The notes under the pieces were generated by a model. That model saw only the letters and a program-made list of their open reading frames with translations, searched no databases and was not told the DNA's origin. A stretch of 64,000 nt of DNA from Trueperella bernardiae (GTDB lineage Bacteria > Actinomycetota > Actinomycetes > Actinomycetales > Actinomycetaceae), in assembly GCF_001469025.1 (NCBI RefSeq), contig NZ_LNIZ01000004.1:1-64000 (forward strand), read 5' to 3'. The translations under genes and the position numbers were made by a program. Positions 1-10,086 of the stretch are shown in pieces (within the stretch, counting starts at the first letter, position 1; the number at the start of each line of letters is the position of its first letter).

Positions 1-127
1 GAACACCAAGCGGCTTCACGAAGCATTGGACTACGCCACCCCACAAGAAGTAGAAACCGAGTACTATCTCACCCAGCCCATCAACACAGGGCCGTAAAAG
101 AAGCGGAACTAAACCCAGGACGCTTCA
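1..127 (+). mobile_element. right end of an IS3-family insertion sequence
   Basis: The transposase tail stops at 97, and about 30 bases later the sequence GGACGCTTCA ends at 127. A TGAAGCGTCC-type end is plausible for an IS3/IS150-like terminal inverted repeat. The left end lies outside the window, so the inverted repeat and target duplication cannot be confirmed. The element boundary is therefore an inference. Confidence 0.45.
2..97 (+). CDS. IS3-family transposase (OrfB integrase), C-terminal fragment
   Basis: The window opens inside an open frame that ends at 97 and reads NTKRLHEALDYATPQEVE near its start. That is the usual C-terminal end of the rve/DDE integrase domain of IS3-family OrfB, just after the catalytic region. 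Only 31 residues are visible, so it cannot be told whether the full element is intact to the left. The family is recognised from this conserved tail; the subgroup is not determined. Confidence 0.8.
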   Translation, partial: NTKRLHEALDYATPQEVETEYYLTQPINTGP

Positions 128-157
128 GTACACCGACCTGCAGTAGCACACCGCCCC

Positions 158-1280
158 TCATGGCGTCACCCACCTACCTTGATCACGCCAACGCCTTGCA
201 GCCCCACCGTCCATTGACCCGTAATAGCCATCGGTGTGTTGTGCAATTGTTAACGGTCGATACGACACACCATGATAAGAGGACGAGCCACTCTTTCCCA
301 TCACGTATCCAACATGATAGATCCGGGTGTTATTATATAATGCCACCGGCCGCCCGACGACAGCACGAGAAGTAAACGTCGTCAAAGATGTGGTCTTCCT
401 CGTCACTCCAAATCTATTGGCAAGGCCATTCGCCACCGACCACGAATGAGTCGGATTCCCTGCGCGATAACTCCAAACTGCATTCTCTTTAAAACCACCG
501 GCCTTCATGATCTGCGACAAAAAGTTCGCACAGTCACGACCCGCATAATACTCGTATTGCGGATTATGCGAATACGCCCAACGCTTTGCGTAGTTGTTCG
601 CCCTCGTTAAAGAGAAACTGCTTCCATCAATTCCAGGCGTCGCAGAAAAGGGGACTACAGCACTACGGCTAGAGAGAAAAAACCTGAGCATCCTGTACAA
701 AGTCAGCATTGTCACCTGCAAGCGCTGGCGCGTAGGTAGAAACCCGATCAAGGCTCAATGCAAATTCCTCAGATGAAGGATCCAGCCCGTCGATTACCCC
801 GAGGGCATCATCCAATAGATCGGAGTTCTCGCCTCCTAAGAGCAAGAAACACATACTAAGGATTGAGTTCGCATCCTGAACATCACGAGGCGTAATAGCA
901 TTGCCTTCGTATTCGGTGGCAGTCATCACCGGGATAAGCGCCGTTACGTAGTCGTCTACGTTATCCATTGTCAGTGCCGAGAATCTAACTATCTCCGACA
1001 TCCGATCGAGAGCAAGTTGATTCTCCGCACGAAAACGATCCAAAACTGCTTCTTCATCAAGTAGTCGAGCATCAGAGACAATGGTATAACTCTTACCACT
1101 CAACTTAACCTTATACTTGTTTGTCACCTCAACGAATCCGTCTTCATTGACGGCACTGTCACTCTGAAATCGATCAACGTGTACGACGGAATCCATTTCA
1201 GTATTCTCTTGTGATGCCAACGGCATAGGCTGAACCGCCAGCGTAAACATAGCGGCTAAGGCTAAAACTCCACGTAACAT
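158..1280 (-). pseudogene. exported amidase-domain (Amidase_6-like) protein, frameshifted
   Basis: Two overlapping frames make one protein. The N-terminal part (1280 down to 669) has a signal peptide (MLRGVLALAAMFTLAVQ) and an uncharacterised acidic, helix-rich region. The C-terminal part (from about 751 down to 158) has the putative amidase domain, with YAKRWAYSHNPQYEYY, DCANFLSQ (catalytic-type Cys in a DC-NF-SQ motif) and SYHG. The frames join at a run of six T on the coding strand (A run near 679-684). With five T the reading frame would continue from residue about 200 straight into the amidase domain, giving roughly 390 residues. So a one-base insertion disrupts it, unless it is phase variation, transcript slippage or a sequencing error. 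An IS3 end lies just downstream. The substrate is unknown; relatives are suspected cell-wall or peptide amidases. Confidence 0.7.
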
Positions 1281-1283
1281 AGA

Positions 1284-1305
1284 GCCGCCTCATACTAACG
1301 GCGGC
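1284..1305 (-). promoter_or_regulatory. hairpin overlapping the ribosome-binding region of the amidase gene
   Basis: GCCGCC and GGCGGC arms with a 10-base loop sit immediately upstream of the ATG at 1280. The GAGG that would serve as ribosome-binding site lies partly within the downstream arm, so folding could limit translation. This is by-eye structure only. Confidence 0.3.
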
Positions 1306-1662
1306 ACCGTTGCCACCTCAACAGGAGCATGTAGCTGCTCGCGTGCTGGCGATCATATTTCAGAAATAACCACCACTTCTACACATATTTGGCAACCTTT
1401 CTACACCTCTGGTATTACGCCCCAAACCTCAAGGCGGTAGAGGGACTCCACGAGAGTCGACATGGAAGTGACCGCAGCAAACCGGCTCAAGGGCGGTAAT
1501 TCACACCGCCCGAACCGCTTTCCATTCTATTCGGTGTGCTGGTTGCCGACGAGAGCGTTTGGCAAAGAGCGCCAAGCGAGGGCACACCCAGCGCCGAAGA
1601 TATGGGCAGGGATGCCCATCTCACCCCTCCAGCGAGCCCGGGCCCACGCCAGGAGGTGGCGA
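1306..1662. other. intergenic region without a recognisable gene
   Basis: Between the broken amidase gene and the groES terminator I see no supported coding sequence; the open frames here are short antisense or GC-driven frames. One weak inverted repeat is present (CACACCG at 1502-1508, CGGTGTG at 1532-1538). The promoter of the amidase gene should lie in the AT-richer part near 1340-1420. Confidence 0.5.
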
Positions 1663-1691
1663 GGCTCCCCGGGGCTGAACCCCGGGGAGCC
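1663..1691 (-). terminator. hairpin downstream of groES
   Basis: A 12-bp perfect GC stem (GGCTCCCCGGGG) with a 5-base loop lies 17 bases past the groES stop. No T-run follows, so it is a terminator-like or 3'-end-protecting hairpin rather than a classic intrinsic terminator. Confidence 0.55.
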
Positions 1692-1707
1692 TTCACCTCA
1701 GCACTAC

Positions 1708-2004
1708 TTAGCGCGTCACGACCGCCAGCACGTCACGCTGGGAGAGGATGATGTACTCATCCGAGCCGTACTTGACCTCGGTGCCTCCGTACTTGGAGTA
1801 GATCACGGTGTCACCTACCGCGACCTCCATGGCAACGCGGTTGCCGTTGTCGTCAATCCGGCCGGGGCCAACGGCCACAACCGTGCCCTCCTGTGGCTTG
1901 TCCTTGGCGGTGTCCGGCAGAACAAGGCCAGATGCGGTGGTTTCCTCAGCTTCAACCTGCTGGATGACGATGCGGTCATCGAGCGGCTTAATGGAGACCG
2001 TCAT
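1708..2004 (-). CDS. groES: co-chaperonin GroES (Hsp10)
   Basis: 98 residues, the standard length for GroES, which caps the GroEL folding chamber in the cytosol. It starts [18 protein letters not shown] and carries the mobile-loop region ([15 protein letters not shown]-like) and the conserved [13 protein letters not shown] end. The ATG at 2004 has a strong GGAGGAG ribosome-binding site; a longer in-frame extension to 2094 lacks support. groEL does not follow: downstream lie a hairpin and the broken amidase gene, so groES stands alone here and a groEL copy is expected elsewhere. A CIRCE operator lies about 107 bases upstream, indicating HrcA control. Confidence 0.97.
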   Translation of the reverse strand: MTVSIKPLDDRIVIQQVEAEETTASGLVLPDTAKDKPQEGTVVAVGPGRIDDNGNRVAMEVAVGDTVIYSKYGGTEVKYGSDEYIILSQRDVLAVVTR

Positions 2005-2110
2005 GCGGCTCCTCCTTCTCGTCTCACAAAACTGTTCGCTGGCTAACCGCCGTCGCGGGGGCCGGTACCAGGCCGTAGCGTTTGCTACCGACATAAAGAG
2101 TAACGCCCTT

Positions 2111-2137
2111 TTGGCACTCCTTCAAGTAGAGTGCCAG
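2111..2137. promoter_or_regulatory. CIRCE operator (HrcA binding site) of groES
   Basis: TTGGCACTC, nine bases, then GAGTGCCAG. This matches the CIRCE consensus TTAGCACTC-N9-GAGTGCTAA with compensatory G/C changes in both arms. It lies between the divergent groES and methyltransferase genes, in the position from which HrcA represses groES(L) in Actinobacteria. The hrcA gene is not in the window. Confidence 0.88.
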
Positions 2138-2176
2138 GGAGCACGCTGAGCGCGAACACTGTGAGACGATGGGGGC

Positions 2177-3364
2177 GTGAGCGCGATGCTATTGACCCCC
2201 GACGGCTTGGAACTCCTCGAGTCCCTCCCGCCCTATGACCACTCCCAGGTCCTTCCCCTCTCCGAGCGCCTGCAGCGCGAGGGCTACGATCCGGACCTCA
2301 TTGCCGAGGCCCTCACCCAAAGCCGTCTGCGCGAGCGCGCCCACGACAAGTTCGGCCCGTTCGCAGGGCGCATGATCTTCACGCGCGACGGCCTGGAGCA
2401 GGCCACCCGGCTCAGCGTGGGCGCCTTCCATGCCGCCCGCCTGCGCGACGCCGGCGCCACCCACGTGATCGACCTCGGCTGCGGGATCGGCGCCGACTCC
2501 CTGGCCTTCGCGGGCCTCGGCCTGCTCACCACCTCGATTGAGATGGATCCCGACGCCGCCGCGGCGGCCACCTACAACCTCACGCCCTTCCCGGAGGCGC
2601 GCGTCCTGCACGCTGACGCCCGCGACATCGACCTCGCCTCCCTCGGCGCCAACGCCGTGTGGATCGACCCCGCCCGCCGGCGCGACGGCAAGCGGCTGAA
2701 GAATCCCGAGGACTGGGCCCCACCCCTGAGCGAGGCGATTGAGATTGCCCGCACATTCCCCACCGCCGGCATCAAGGTCGCCCCCGGCATCGACTACGCC
2801 GCGATCCCCGAGGACGCGCTCGTGGAGTGGATCTCGGTGGACGGCTCGCTCGTCGAGGCCGTCATCTGGCTCGGCGACGCCGCCCCCTCCCCTGGCCGCC
2901 GCGCGCTCGTCGTCGCCGGCGCCACCAACGCAACCTGGGATGCCGGCGTCGTGAACCCGCACGTACCTCCCACGCTTCTGTCCCCCGAGCCCGTGGGGGC
3001 GTTCATCTTCGAGCCGGACCCGGCGATCATCCGCTCCGGCTCGATCGCTTCGATCTGCGCCCACCACGGCCTCGCCCCTATCGCGCCCGGGATCGCCTAC
3101 CTCACGGGTAACGAACCAATCGACTCACCCTTCCTCACGCGCTTCACCGTGCTCGGCACGTACACCACGGAGCCCAAGCCGCTGCGCAAGGCGCTGGCGA
3201 AACTGAACGTCGGGCGGGCGGAGATCAAGAAGCGCGGCACCGAGCTCGAGCCGGAGGCCTTCCGCAAAAAGCTCAAGCTCGACCCGAAGCGCCCCGGCGA
3301 GGCCACCCTCATCGCCTCCCCCACGCTCACGGGCAAGCACCGCGTCTTCCTCTGCGAACGCTAG
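2177..3364 (+). CDS. class I SAM-dependent methyltransferase, THUMP-like domain protein
   Basis: 395 residues. A helical N-terminal region is followed by a Rossmann methyltransferase core with the SAM-binding VIDLGCGIGADSLAFA (about residues 95-110), acidic IEMDPDAA, and a DPARR motif (about 165) where catalytic DPPY-type motifs sit in RNA/DNA methylases. The C-terminal third is the THUMP-like domain with basic KKRGTELEPEAFRKKLKL. Such proteins are widespread in Actinobacteria and often sit near tsaD and groES; their substrate is unproven, with RNA most likely. The GTG at 2177 is used; an ATG nine bases later is also possible. It is divergent from groES across the CIRCE site. Confidence 0.85.
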   Translation: MSAMLLTPDGLELLESLPPYDHSQVLPLSERLQREGYDPDLIAEALTQSRLRERAHDKFGPFAGRMIFTRDGLEQATRLSVGAFHAARLRDAGATHVIDLGCGIGADSLAFAGLGLLTTSIEMDPDAAAAATYNLTPFPEARVLHADARDIDLASLGANAVWIDPARRRDGKRLKNPEDWAPPLSEAIEIARTFPTAGIKVAPGIDYAAIPEDALVEWISVDGSLVEAVIWLGDAAPSPGRRALVVAGATNATWDAGVVNPHVPPTLLSPEPVGAFIFEPDPAIIRSGSIASICAHHGLAPIAPGIAYLTGNEPIDSPFLTRFTVLGTYTTEPKPLRKALAKLNVGRAEIKKRGTELEPEAFRKKLKLDPKRPGEATLIASPTLTGKHRVFLCER

Positions 3365-3393
3365 TTTGACACGACGCCCCCATCGGGCAAGAC

Positions 3394-3409
3394 TTTCGGT
3401 GTACCGAAA
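3394..3409. promoter_or_regulatory. perfect palindrome before zupT, candidate metalloregulator operator
   Basis: TTTCGGT, GT, ACCGAAA forms a 16-bp palindrome ending 11 bases before the zupT start. Size and position fit an operator for a dimeric DtxR/MntR- or Fur-like metal repressor, but the sequence does not match the classical IdeR/DtxR box. The binding protein is unknown. Confidence 0.45.
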
Positions 3410-3420
3410 AAGGGGTGCCC

Positions 3421-4239
3421 ATGTCCAACGAAGTCTTCGCCTTCATGCTCACGCTACTCGCCGGCCTCGCCACGGGCATCGGAGCCGGCGCGGCCTTCCT
3501 CATCCGTACGCCCACCCCACGCTTCCTCTCCCCCGCCCTTGGATTTTCCGCGGGCGTCATGCTGTACGTGTCCTTCATGGAGATCATGCCCAACGCGGTG
3601 GACATTCTCTCCCGTGTCAGCGATAACGCCGAGTGGCTCATGGCGGGCGGATTCTTCGCCGGCATCGCCGTGATCGCGCTCATCGACTGGCTGGTCCCCG
3701 ACGCCTCGAACCCGCACGAGTTCCACGACGCCGACGACTTCCTCTCCCAGCCCGGCGACCAGACCCTCGTCATCAAAGACGGCGCGCAGGCCAAGCTCAT
3801 GCGCATGGGCCTCATGACCGCCCTCGCACTCGCCATCCACAACTTCCCCGAAGGCTTCGCCACCTTCATGTCCGGCCTGTACAGCCCCGAACTGGCGATC
3901 CCCGTGGCGGTGGCCATCGCGATCCACAACATCCCCGAGGGCATTGCGGTCTCCGTGCCGATCTACTACGCCACCGGCTCGCGCCGCCGCGCCTTCATAC
4001 TTTCCTTCGCCTCCGGACTGTCCGAGCCCGTGGGCGCGCTCGTGGGCTACATCGTGTTGCGCCAGGTCATGAACGACACGATCTTCGGCATGACCTTCGC
4101 TGGCATCGCCGGTGTCATGGTCTACATCTCGCTCGACGAGCTGTTGCCCTCGGCCGAGAAATTCGGCCAGCACCACCACGCGATTGTCGGCCTCATCTCT
4201 GGCATGGCCGTCATGGCGCTGTCGCTCCTTCTGCTCTAG
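3421..4239 (+). CDS. zupT: ZIP-family divalent metal transporter ZupT
   Basis: 272 residues with about eight membrane helices. The two ZIP signature metal-site motifs are HNFPEG (about residue 140) and HNIPEG (about 169), in helices IV and V, as in bacterial ZupT. An HEFHDADD stretch in the cytosolic loop may bind metal. The protein imports zinc and probably other divalent cations across the inner membrane. The ATG at 3421 is chosen because AGGGG lies six bases upstream; a GTG six bases earlier would lack this. A palindromic operator-like site lies just upstream, suggesting metal-dependent control. It converges with tsaD. Confidence 0.93.
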   Translation: MSNEVFAFMLTLLAGLATGIGAGAAFLIRTPTPRFLSPALGFSAGVMLYVSFMEIMPNAVDILSRVSDNAEWLMAGGFFAGIAVIALIDWLVPDASNPHEFHDADDFLSQPGDQTLVIKDGAQAKLMRMGLMTALALAIHNFPEGFATFMSGLYSPELAIPVAVAIAIHNIPEGIAVSVPIYYATGSRRRAFILSFASGLSEPVGALVGYIVLRQVMNDTIFGMTFAGIAGVMVYISLDELLPSAEKFGQHHHAIVGLISGMAVMALSLLLL

Positions 4240-4253
4240 AGCGCGCCCGACAC

Positions 4254-4315
4254 AACTCGTGAATCTGAGGTCCACCGGGCGCCTCTACGATCGGCAGCCG
4301 GTATATTCACGAGTT
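4254..4315. repeat. 11-bp inverted repeat between zupT and tsaD
   Basis: AACTCGTGAAT at 4254-4264 and its exact complement ATTCACGAGTT at 4305-4315, 40 bases apart, fill the gap between two convergent genes. It may form a bidirectional 3'-end structure; there is no T-run. Confidence 0.5.
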
Positions 4316-4346
4316 CTGACGGCCACACCCCGCGGGGAAGAGCCGG

Positions 4347-5390
4347 TTAGCGCAGCACCACCGTCTGGCGCGGAAGGCCCGTGTTAACTGTGACGTCAAG
4401 CGGCGAGGGCAGGCCGCCGGCGCGGACCACCGACCAGCCGAGCGCCGCGATCATTGCGCCGTTGTCAGTGCAATAGCGGATCGGCGGGATGCGCACGGTG
4501 ATCCCGTACTCCTGCGCTCGCTCCTCGGCCATGGCACGCAACATGGAGTTGGCGGAGAAGCCGCCGCCCACCACCAGCGTGTCACAGCCGTGGATCTGGC
4601 AGGCCGCGAACGCCTTCTCCACCAACACGTCGCACACAGCGAAGGAGAAGCTGGCCGCGATGTCTTCCTTCGGCAGCTCCTCGCCGCGCGCTTCGAGGCC
4701 CTCAATGTAGCGGGCCACCGCCGTCTTGACTCCGGAGAAGGAGTAGTCGTACTGGTGGCGGGCCTTGAACTTGCCGCGCGAGAGGCCGCGCGGGAAGGCG
4801 ATCGCGTGCGGGTCGCCCTTCTGGGAGAGCTTGTCGATATGGGGGCCGCCCGGGTAGGGCAAGCCGAGCAGGCGGCCGACCTTGTCGAAGGCCTCGCCGG
4901 CGGCGTCGTCGAGCGTGCCGCCCAGCTCCTCGATCGAGTCCGCAATGGAGTCCACCTTGAGCAGGTGGGAGTGACCGCCGGAGACCACGAGCCCGATGAA
5001 GCGCTCGGGAAACTCGCCGTGAACGAGCTGGTCCACCGCGATGTGGCCCACGATGTGGTTGACGGCGTACAGCGGCTTTTTCAGCGCCAGCGACAGGGCC
5101 TTCGCAGCCGAGACGCCGATGGTGAGCGGGCCGACCAGCCCGGGGCCGGCCGTGACCGCGATTGCGTCGACGTCGTCAAGCACCACGCCCGCCTTCTCAA
5201 GCGCGGCATCCAGGGTGGGAACGAAGGACTCCAGGTGGGCGCGCGAGGCGATCTCTGGGATGATACCGCCGTAGCGGGCGTATTCGTCCATCGACGTGGC
5301 GGTGACGTCGGCCAGCAGCTCGCCGTCGCGCACGAGCGCCACGCCCGTCTCATCACAGGAGGTCTCAATGCCAAGAATCAGTTCATTCAC
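4347..5390 (-). CDS. tsaD: tRNA N6-adenosine threonylcarbamoyltransferase TsaD
   Basis: 347 residues, normal for TsaD, which transfers threonylcarbamoyl from TC-AMP to A37 of ANN-decoding tRNAs together with TsaB and TsaE. Visible are the ASKHA start LGIETSCDETGVALV, the metal ligands in NHIVGH (HxxxH), VVSGGHSHL, and the late VVGGGFSANSMLR. The gene usually adjoins tsaB-rimI, but here it lies more than 5 kb away, separated by sdhCAB and an amino-acid transporter. It is divergent from the transporter gene and its own promoter must lie in 5391-5601. Confidence 0.97.
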   Translation of the reverse strand: MNELILGIETSCDETGVALVRDGELLADVTATSMDEYARYGGIIPEIASRAHLESFVPTLDAALEKAGVVLDDVDAIAVTAGPGLVGPLTIGVSAAKALSLALKKPLYAVNHIVGHIAVDQLVHGEFPERFIGLVVSGGHSHLLKVDSIADSIEELGGTLDDAAGEAFDKVGRLLGLPYPGGPHIDKLSQKGDPHAIAFPRGLSRGKFKARHQYDYSFSGVKTAVARYIEGLEARGEELPKEDIAASFSFAVCDVLVEKAFAACQIHGCDTLVVGGGFSANSMLRAMAEERAQEYGITVRIPPIRYCTDNGAMIAALGWSVVRAGGLPSPLDVTVNTGLPRQTVVLR

Positions 5391-5601
5391 GCCGACTACT
5401 CTACCGCCACGCCCTCCCCGGCAACGGCGAGGGTGCGCGGGATCATAGCTCGCCCAGGGACCAAGAGGAGGGCTCCCGACGCCGACTCCACCCCGTCCCA
5501 GCCCGTAGGATCACCGTCCACCATCTGGGCAAGCTCGCGAATGTGGGCACAACTAAAGATGATGTGCTCAACAGATACCACGCACACGAAAAGAGGACAC
5601 G

Positions 5602-7140
5602 ATGAACCCGCCAGCGAAACGTGAGCAATGGTCGGGCCAATATGGCTTCATCCTTGCCGCCGTCGGATCCGCGATCGGCCTTGGCAACATCTGGCGATTC
5701 CCCGGGGTTGCCTACACCAACGGAGGAGGGGCATTCCTCGTCCCCTACCTCGTCGCACTCCTCACGGCAGGCATCCCGATCCTGCTCCTCGACTACTCCC
5801 TCGGCCACCGCTACCGCGGATCCTCCCCTACCGTCTTCCGCCGCATCTCGCGCAAGTGGGAGGCACTCGGCTGGTTCCACGTGCTCATCTGCCTGGTCAT
5901 CATGGCCTACTACGCCGTGATTTTGGCGTGGGCCGTGCGTTACATGTTCTTCTCCGTCAACGAAGCCTGGGGAGAGAACACGCTGAACTTCTTCGTGGGC
6001 GACTTCCTCCAGCTGTCCGACCCCGGCGCCAGCTCCGAGGTCGTGCCCGGCATCTTCTGGCCGCTCGTGGCCGTGTGGGCCGCCGCCGCGATCGTCATTG
6101 CCCTCGGCGTCACCCGCGGTCTGGAAAAGCTCTCTCGCTTCTTCATCCCCTTCCTCATCGTCATCTTCGCCGCCCTCGTGGTCCGCGCCCTCTTCCTGCC
6201 CGGCGCCGCCGAGGGTCTCAACGCCTTCTTTACGCCCAACTGGTCCGCGCTCGCCAACCCGCAGGTGTGGATCGCGGCCTACTCACAGATCTTCTTCTCC
6301 CTGTCAGTGGCCTTCGGCATCATGCTCACCTACTCCAGCTACCTCGGCAAGCGCACCGACGTCACTTCCACCGGCTTCGTCACAGGCCTCGCGAACTCCT
6401 CCTTCGAGATCCTCGCCGGCATTGGCGTGTTCGCCACCCTGGGCTACATGGCGATGCAGAGCGGCGTGGGGGTCAGCGAGCTCGAGGGCATCACCGGCCC
6501 GATCCTGTCCTTCGTCACCTTCCCCGCGATTATCTCGCTCATGCCCGGTGGGCCCGTCTTCGGCTTCGTCTTCTTCGCCAGCCTCACGATCGCCGGCTTC
6601 ACCTCGCTCGTCTCCCTCATCCAGGTGGTCTCCGCCGCGGTCCAGGAGAAGTTCGGGCTTCGGCGCCGCCTCGCCTCACTCATCGCCACCGGCGTCGCGG
6701 GCGTGGCCTCCGTCTTCGTTTTTTCGACGACGAACGGCCTCAACGCTCTCGACGTGGTGGACAAGTTCATCAACGAGCTCGGCATCGTCACCGCCGCGAT
6801 CGTCATGACCGGCCTCATCACCTTCGTGGCGAAGAAGCTACCGGAGCTGCGCCACCACCTCAACTACTACTCGTCGATCAAGATCGGATCGTGGTGGTAC
6901 GCGCTGGTCGGCGTGGTGACGCCCGCGATCCTCACGGTCACGCTCGTCCTGACCGCCTACAGCCTCATCACCGAGGGCTACGATTCCTACCCCCAGACCT
7001 TCGTCTACCAGTACGGCTGGTTCATGATCGTGGCAGTCGTCTTCATCTCGTTCATCTTGTCCTTCGTGCCGTGGCGAACCAACGTGGACGACTACGATCC
7101 GGTCGCCTTCCACGACGCCGGCGCCTCACTCACCAAATAA
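5602..7140 (+). CDS. neurotransmitter:sodium symporter-family amino-acid transporter (MetP-like)
   Basis: 512 residues and about 12 membrane helices of the LeuT/NSS fold. The first helix carries the unwound Na+/substrate motif GSAIGLGNIWRFP, followed by NGGGAFLVPYL. The ATG has a GAGG ribosome-binding site. A MetS-type 34-residue gene follows after 10 bases, the arrangement known for the methionine/alanine importer MetPS of Corynebacterium glutamicum. By that parallel the protein probably imports methionine, alanine or another neutral amino acid with Na+; the exact substrate cannot be read from sequence. Confidence 0.9.
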   Translation: MNPPAKREQWSGQYGFILAAVGSAIGLGNIWRFPGVAYTNGGGAFLVPYLVALLTAGIPILLLDYSLGHRYRGSSPTVFRRISRKWEALGWFHVLICLVIMAYYAVILAWAVRYMFFSVNEAWGENTLNFFVGDFLQLSDPGASSEVVPGIFWPLVAVWAAAAIVIALGVTRGLEKLSRFFIPFLIVIFAALVVRALFLPGAAEGLNAFFTPNWSALANPQVWIAAYSQIFFSLSVAFGIMLTYSSYLGKRTDVTSTGFVTGLANSSFEILAGIGVFATLGYMAMQSGVGVSELEGITGPILSFVTFPAIISLMPGGPVFGFVFFASLTIAGFTSLVSLIQVVSAAVQEKFGLRRRLASLIATGVAGVASVFVFSTTNGLNALDVVDKFINELGIVTAAIVMTGLITFVAKKLPELRHHLNYYSSIKIGSWWYALVGVVTPAILTVTLVLTAYSLITEGYDSYPQTFVYQYGWFMIVAVVFISFILSFVPWRTNVDDYDPVAFHDAGASLTK

Positions 7141-7150
7141 GGAGCACACC

Positions 7151-7255
7151 ATGGGTACCTCAGCTATCGTCATGATGATCGTCGCCCTCGTCACCGTGTG
7201 GGGCGGCCTCGGACTCGCAATCGTCCACCACGTGCGCGCCGGTAAGCGCAACTAG
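7151..7255 (+). CDS. MetS-family small subunit of the NSS transporter
   Basis: A 34-residue frame starting MGTSAIVMMIVALVTVWGG and ending in a short basic tail (HHVRAGKRN). It is one transmembrane helix with a cytosolic C-terminus, exactly the form of MetS-type small subunits. It begins 10 bases after the NSS gene with GGAG upstream, so both are co-transcribed and probably translationally linked. In C. glutamicum MetS is required for transport with MetP. It falls below usual gene-caller size limits. A strong palindromic hairpin closes the unit seven bases later. Confidence 0.88.
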   Translation: MGTSAIVMMIVALVTVWGGLGLAIVHHVRAGKRN

Positions 7256-7261
7256 GGCCGG

Positions 7262-7295
7262 GTGGCGGGGACGAGGCGCGCCTCGTCCCCGCCAC
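7262..7295. terminator. 34-bp perfect palindrome after the transporter operon
   Basis: GTGGCGGGGACGAGGCG and its exact complement meet without a loop. It can form a long GC hairpin ending the metPS-like unit on the plus strand. No T-run follows. Confidence 0.6.
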
Positions 7296-7305
7296 GGTAC
7301 GCAGT

Positions 7306-7350
7306 ACACAGAAGGGTGCCTCCCCGCACTGGGGAGGCACCCTTCTGTGT
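7306..7350. terminator. 20-bp stem-loop, bidirectional terminator between metS and sdhB
   Basis: Perfect 20-bp arms (ACACAGAAGGGTGCCTCCCC) flank a GCACT loop, ending 13 bases before the sdhB stop. It serves convergent units: sdhCAB on the minus strand and the transporter on the plus strand. Confidence 0.75.
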
Positions 7351-7362
7351 GGCTGAACTGTT

Positions 7363-8102
7363 TTAGCGGCCGTGCACCTGGGCCTTCATGAGCTCGCGGT
7401 TGAGCAACGAGATCAGCTCGAGTGGCACTTCCTTCGGGCAGGCCTCATGGCATGCGCCGACGTTCGTGCAGCCACCGAAGCCCTCGGCGTCGTGCTGGGA
7501 GAGCATGTTGACCACGCGGTCGTAGCGCTCGGGCTGGCCCTGCGGAAGCAGGCCGAGGTGCATGACCTTCGCGGACGTGAACAGCATGGCCGAACCGTTC
7601 GGGCACGCGGCCACGCACGCACCACAGCCGATGCAGGCGGCCGCCTCGAACGAGCGGTCAGCGTTCTCCTTCGGGATCGGCACCGAGTGGGCGTCCGGGG
7701 CCGCACCCGTGTTGACCGAGATGTAGCCGCCGGCCTGCACGATGCGGTCGAGCGCCGAGCGGTCGACCACCAGGTCCTTGAGGACGGGGAAGGCGGTGGA
7801 ACGCCACGGCTCGATCGTGATCGTGTCGCCATCCTTGAAGGTGCGCATGTGGAGCTGGCAGGTGGTGGTCACCTTCGGGCCGTGCGGATCGCCGTTGATA
7901 ACGATGCCACACTGGCCGCAGATGCCCTCACGGCAGTCGGAGTCGAACGCCACAGGCTCCTTACCCTCGGCAAACAACTCCTCGTTGAGCTGATCGAGCA
8001 TCTCCAGGAAGGAGGCCGTGTCGTCAACGTCGTTGATCGTGTGCGTGTCGAAATGGCCCGCCTCTGACGGTCCATTCTGACGCCAAAATTCAAGGTTAAT
8101 CT

Positions 8103-8106
<4 letters not shown>
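7363..8106 (-). CDS. sdhB: succinate dehydrogenase iron-sulfur subunit
   Basis: 247 residues. It carries electrons from the flavin subunit to the membrane anchor. The 2Fe-2S cluster ligands are in [10 protein letters not shown] plus a later C (TTTCQLHM); 4Fe-4S and 3Fe-4S ligands are [12 protein letters not shown] and [12 protein letters not shown]. The chosen start is the GTG at 8106, which overlaps the sdhA stop (GTGA), giving translational coupling; a longer upstream frame would run into sdhA. The single cytochrome-type anchor gene and lack of sdhD match the SdhCAB type of Actinobacteria. Confidence 0.95.
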
Positions 8107-10073
<1,967 letters not shown>

Positions 10074-10086
10074 TTTTCCTCCTCCT

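Noticed and set aside
1462-2046. 194-codon plus-strand open frame over groES
   Set aside because: It runs antisense through groES and a hairpin; no recognisable protein features.
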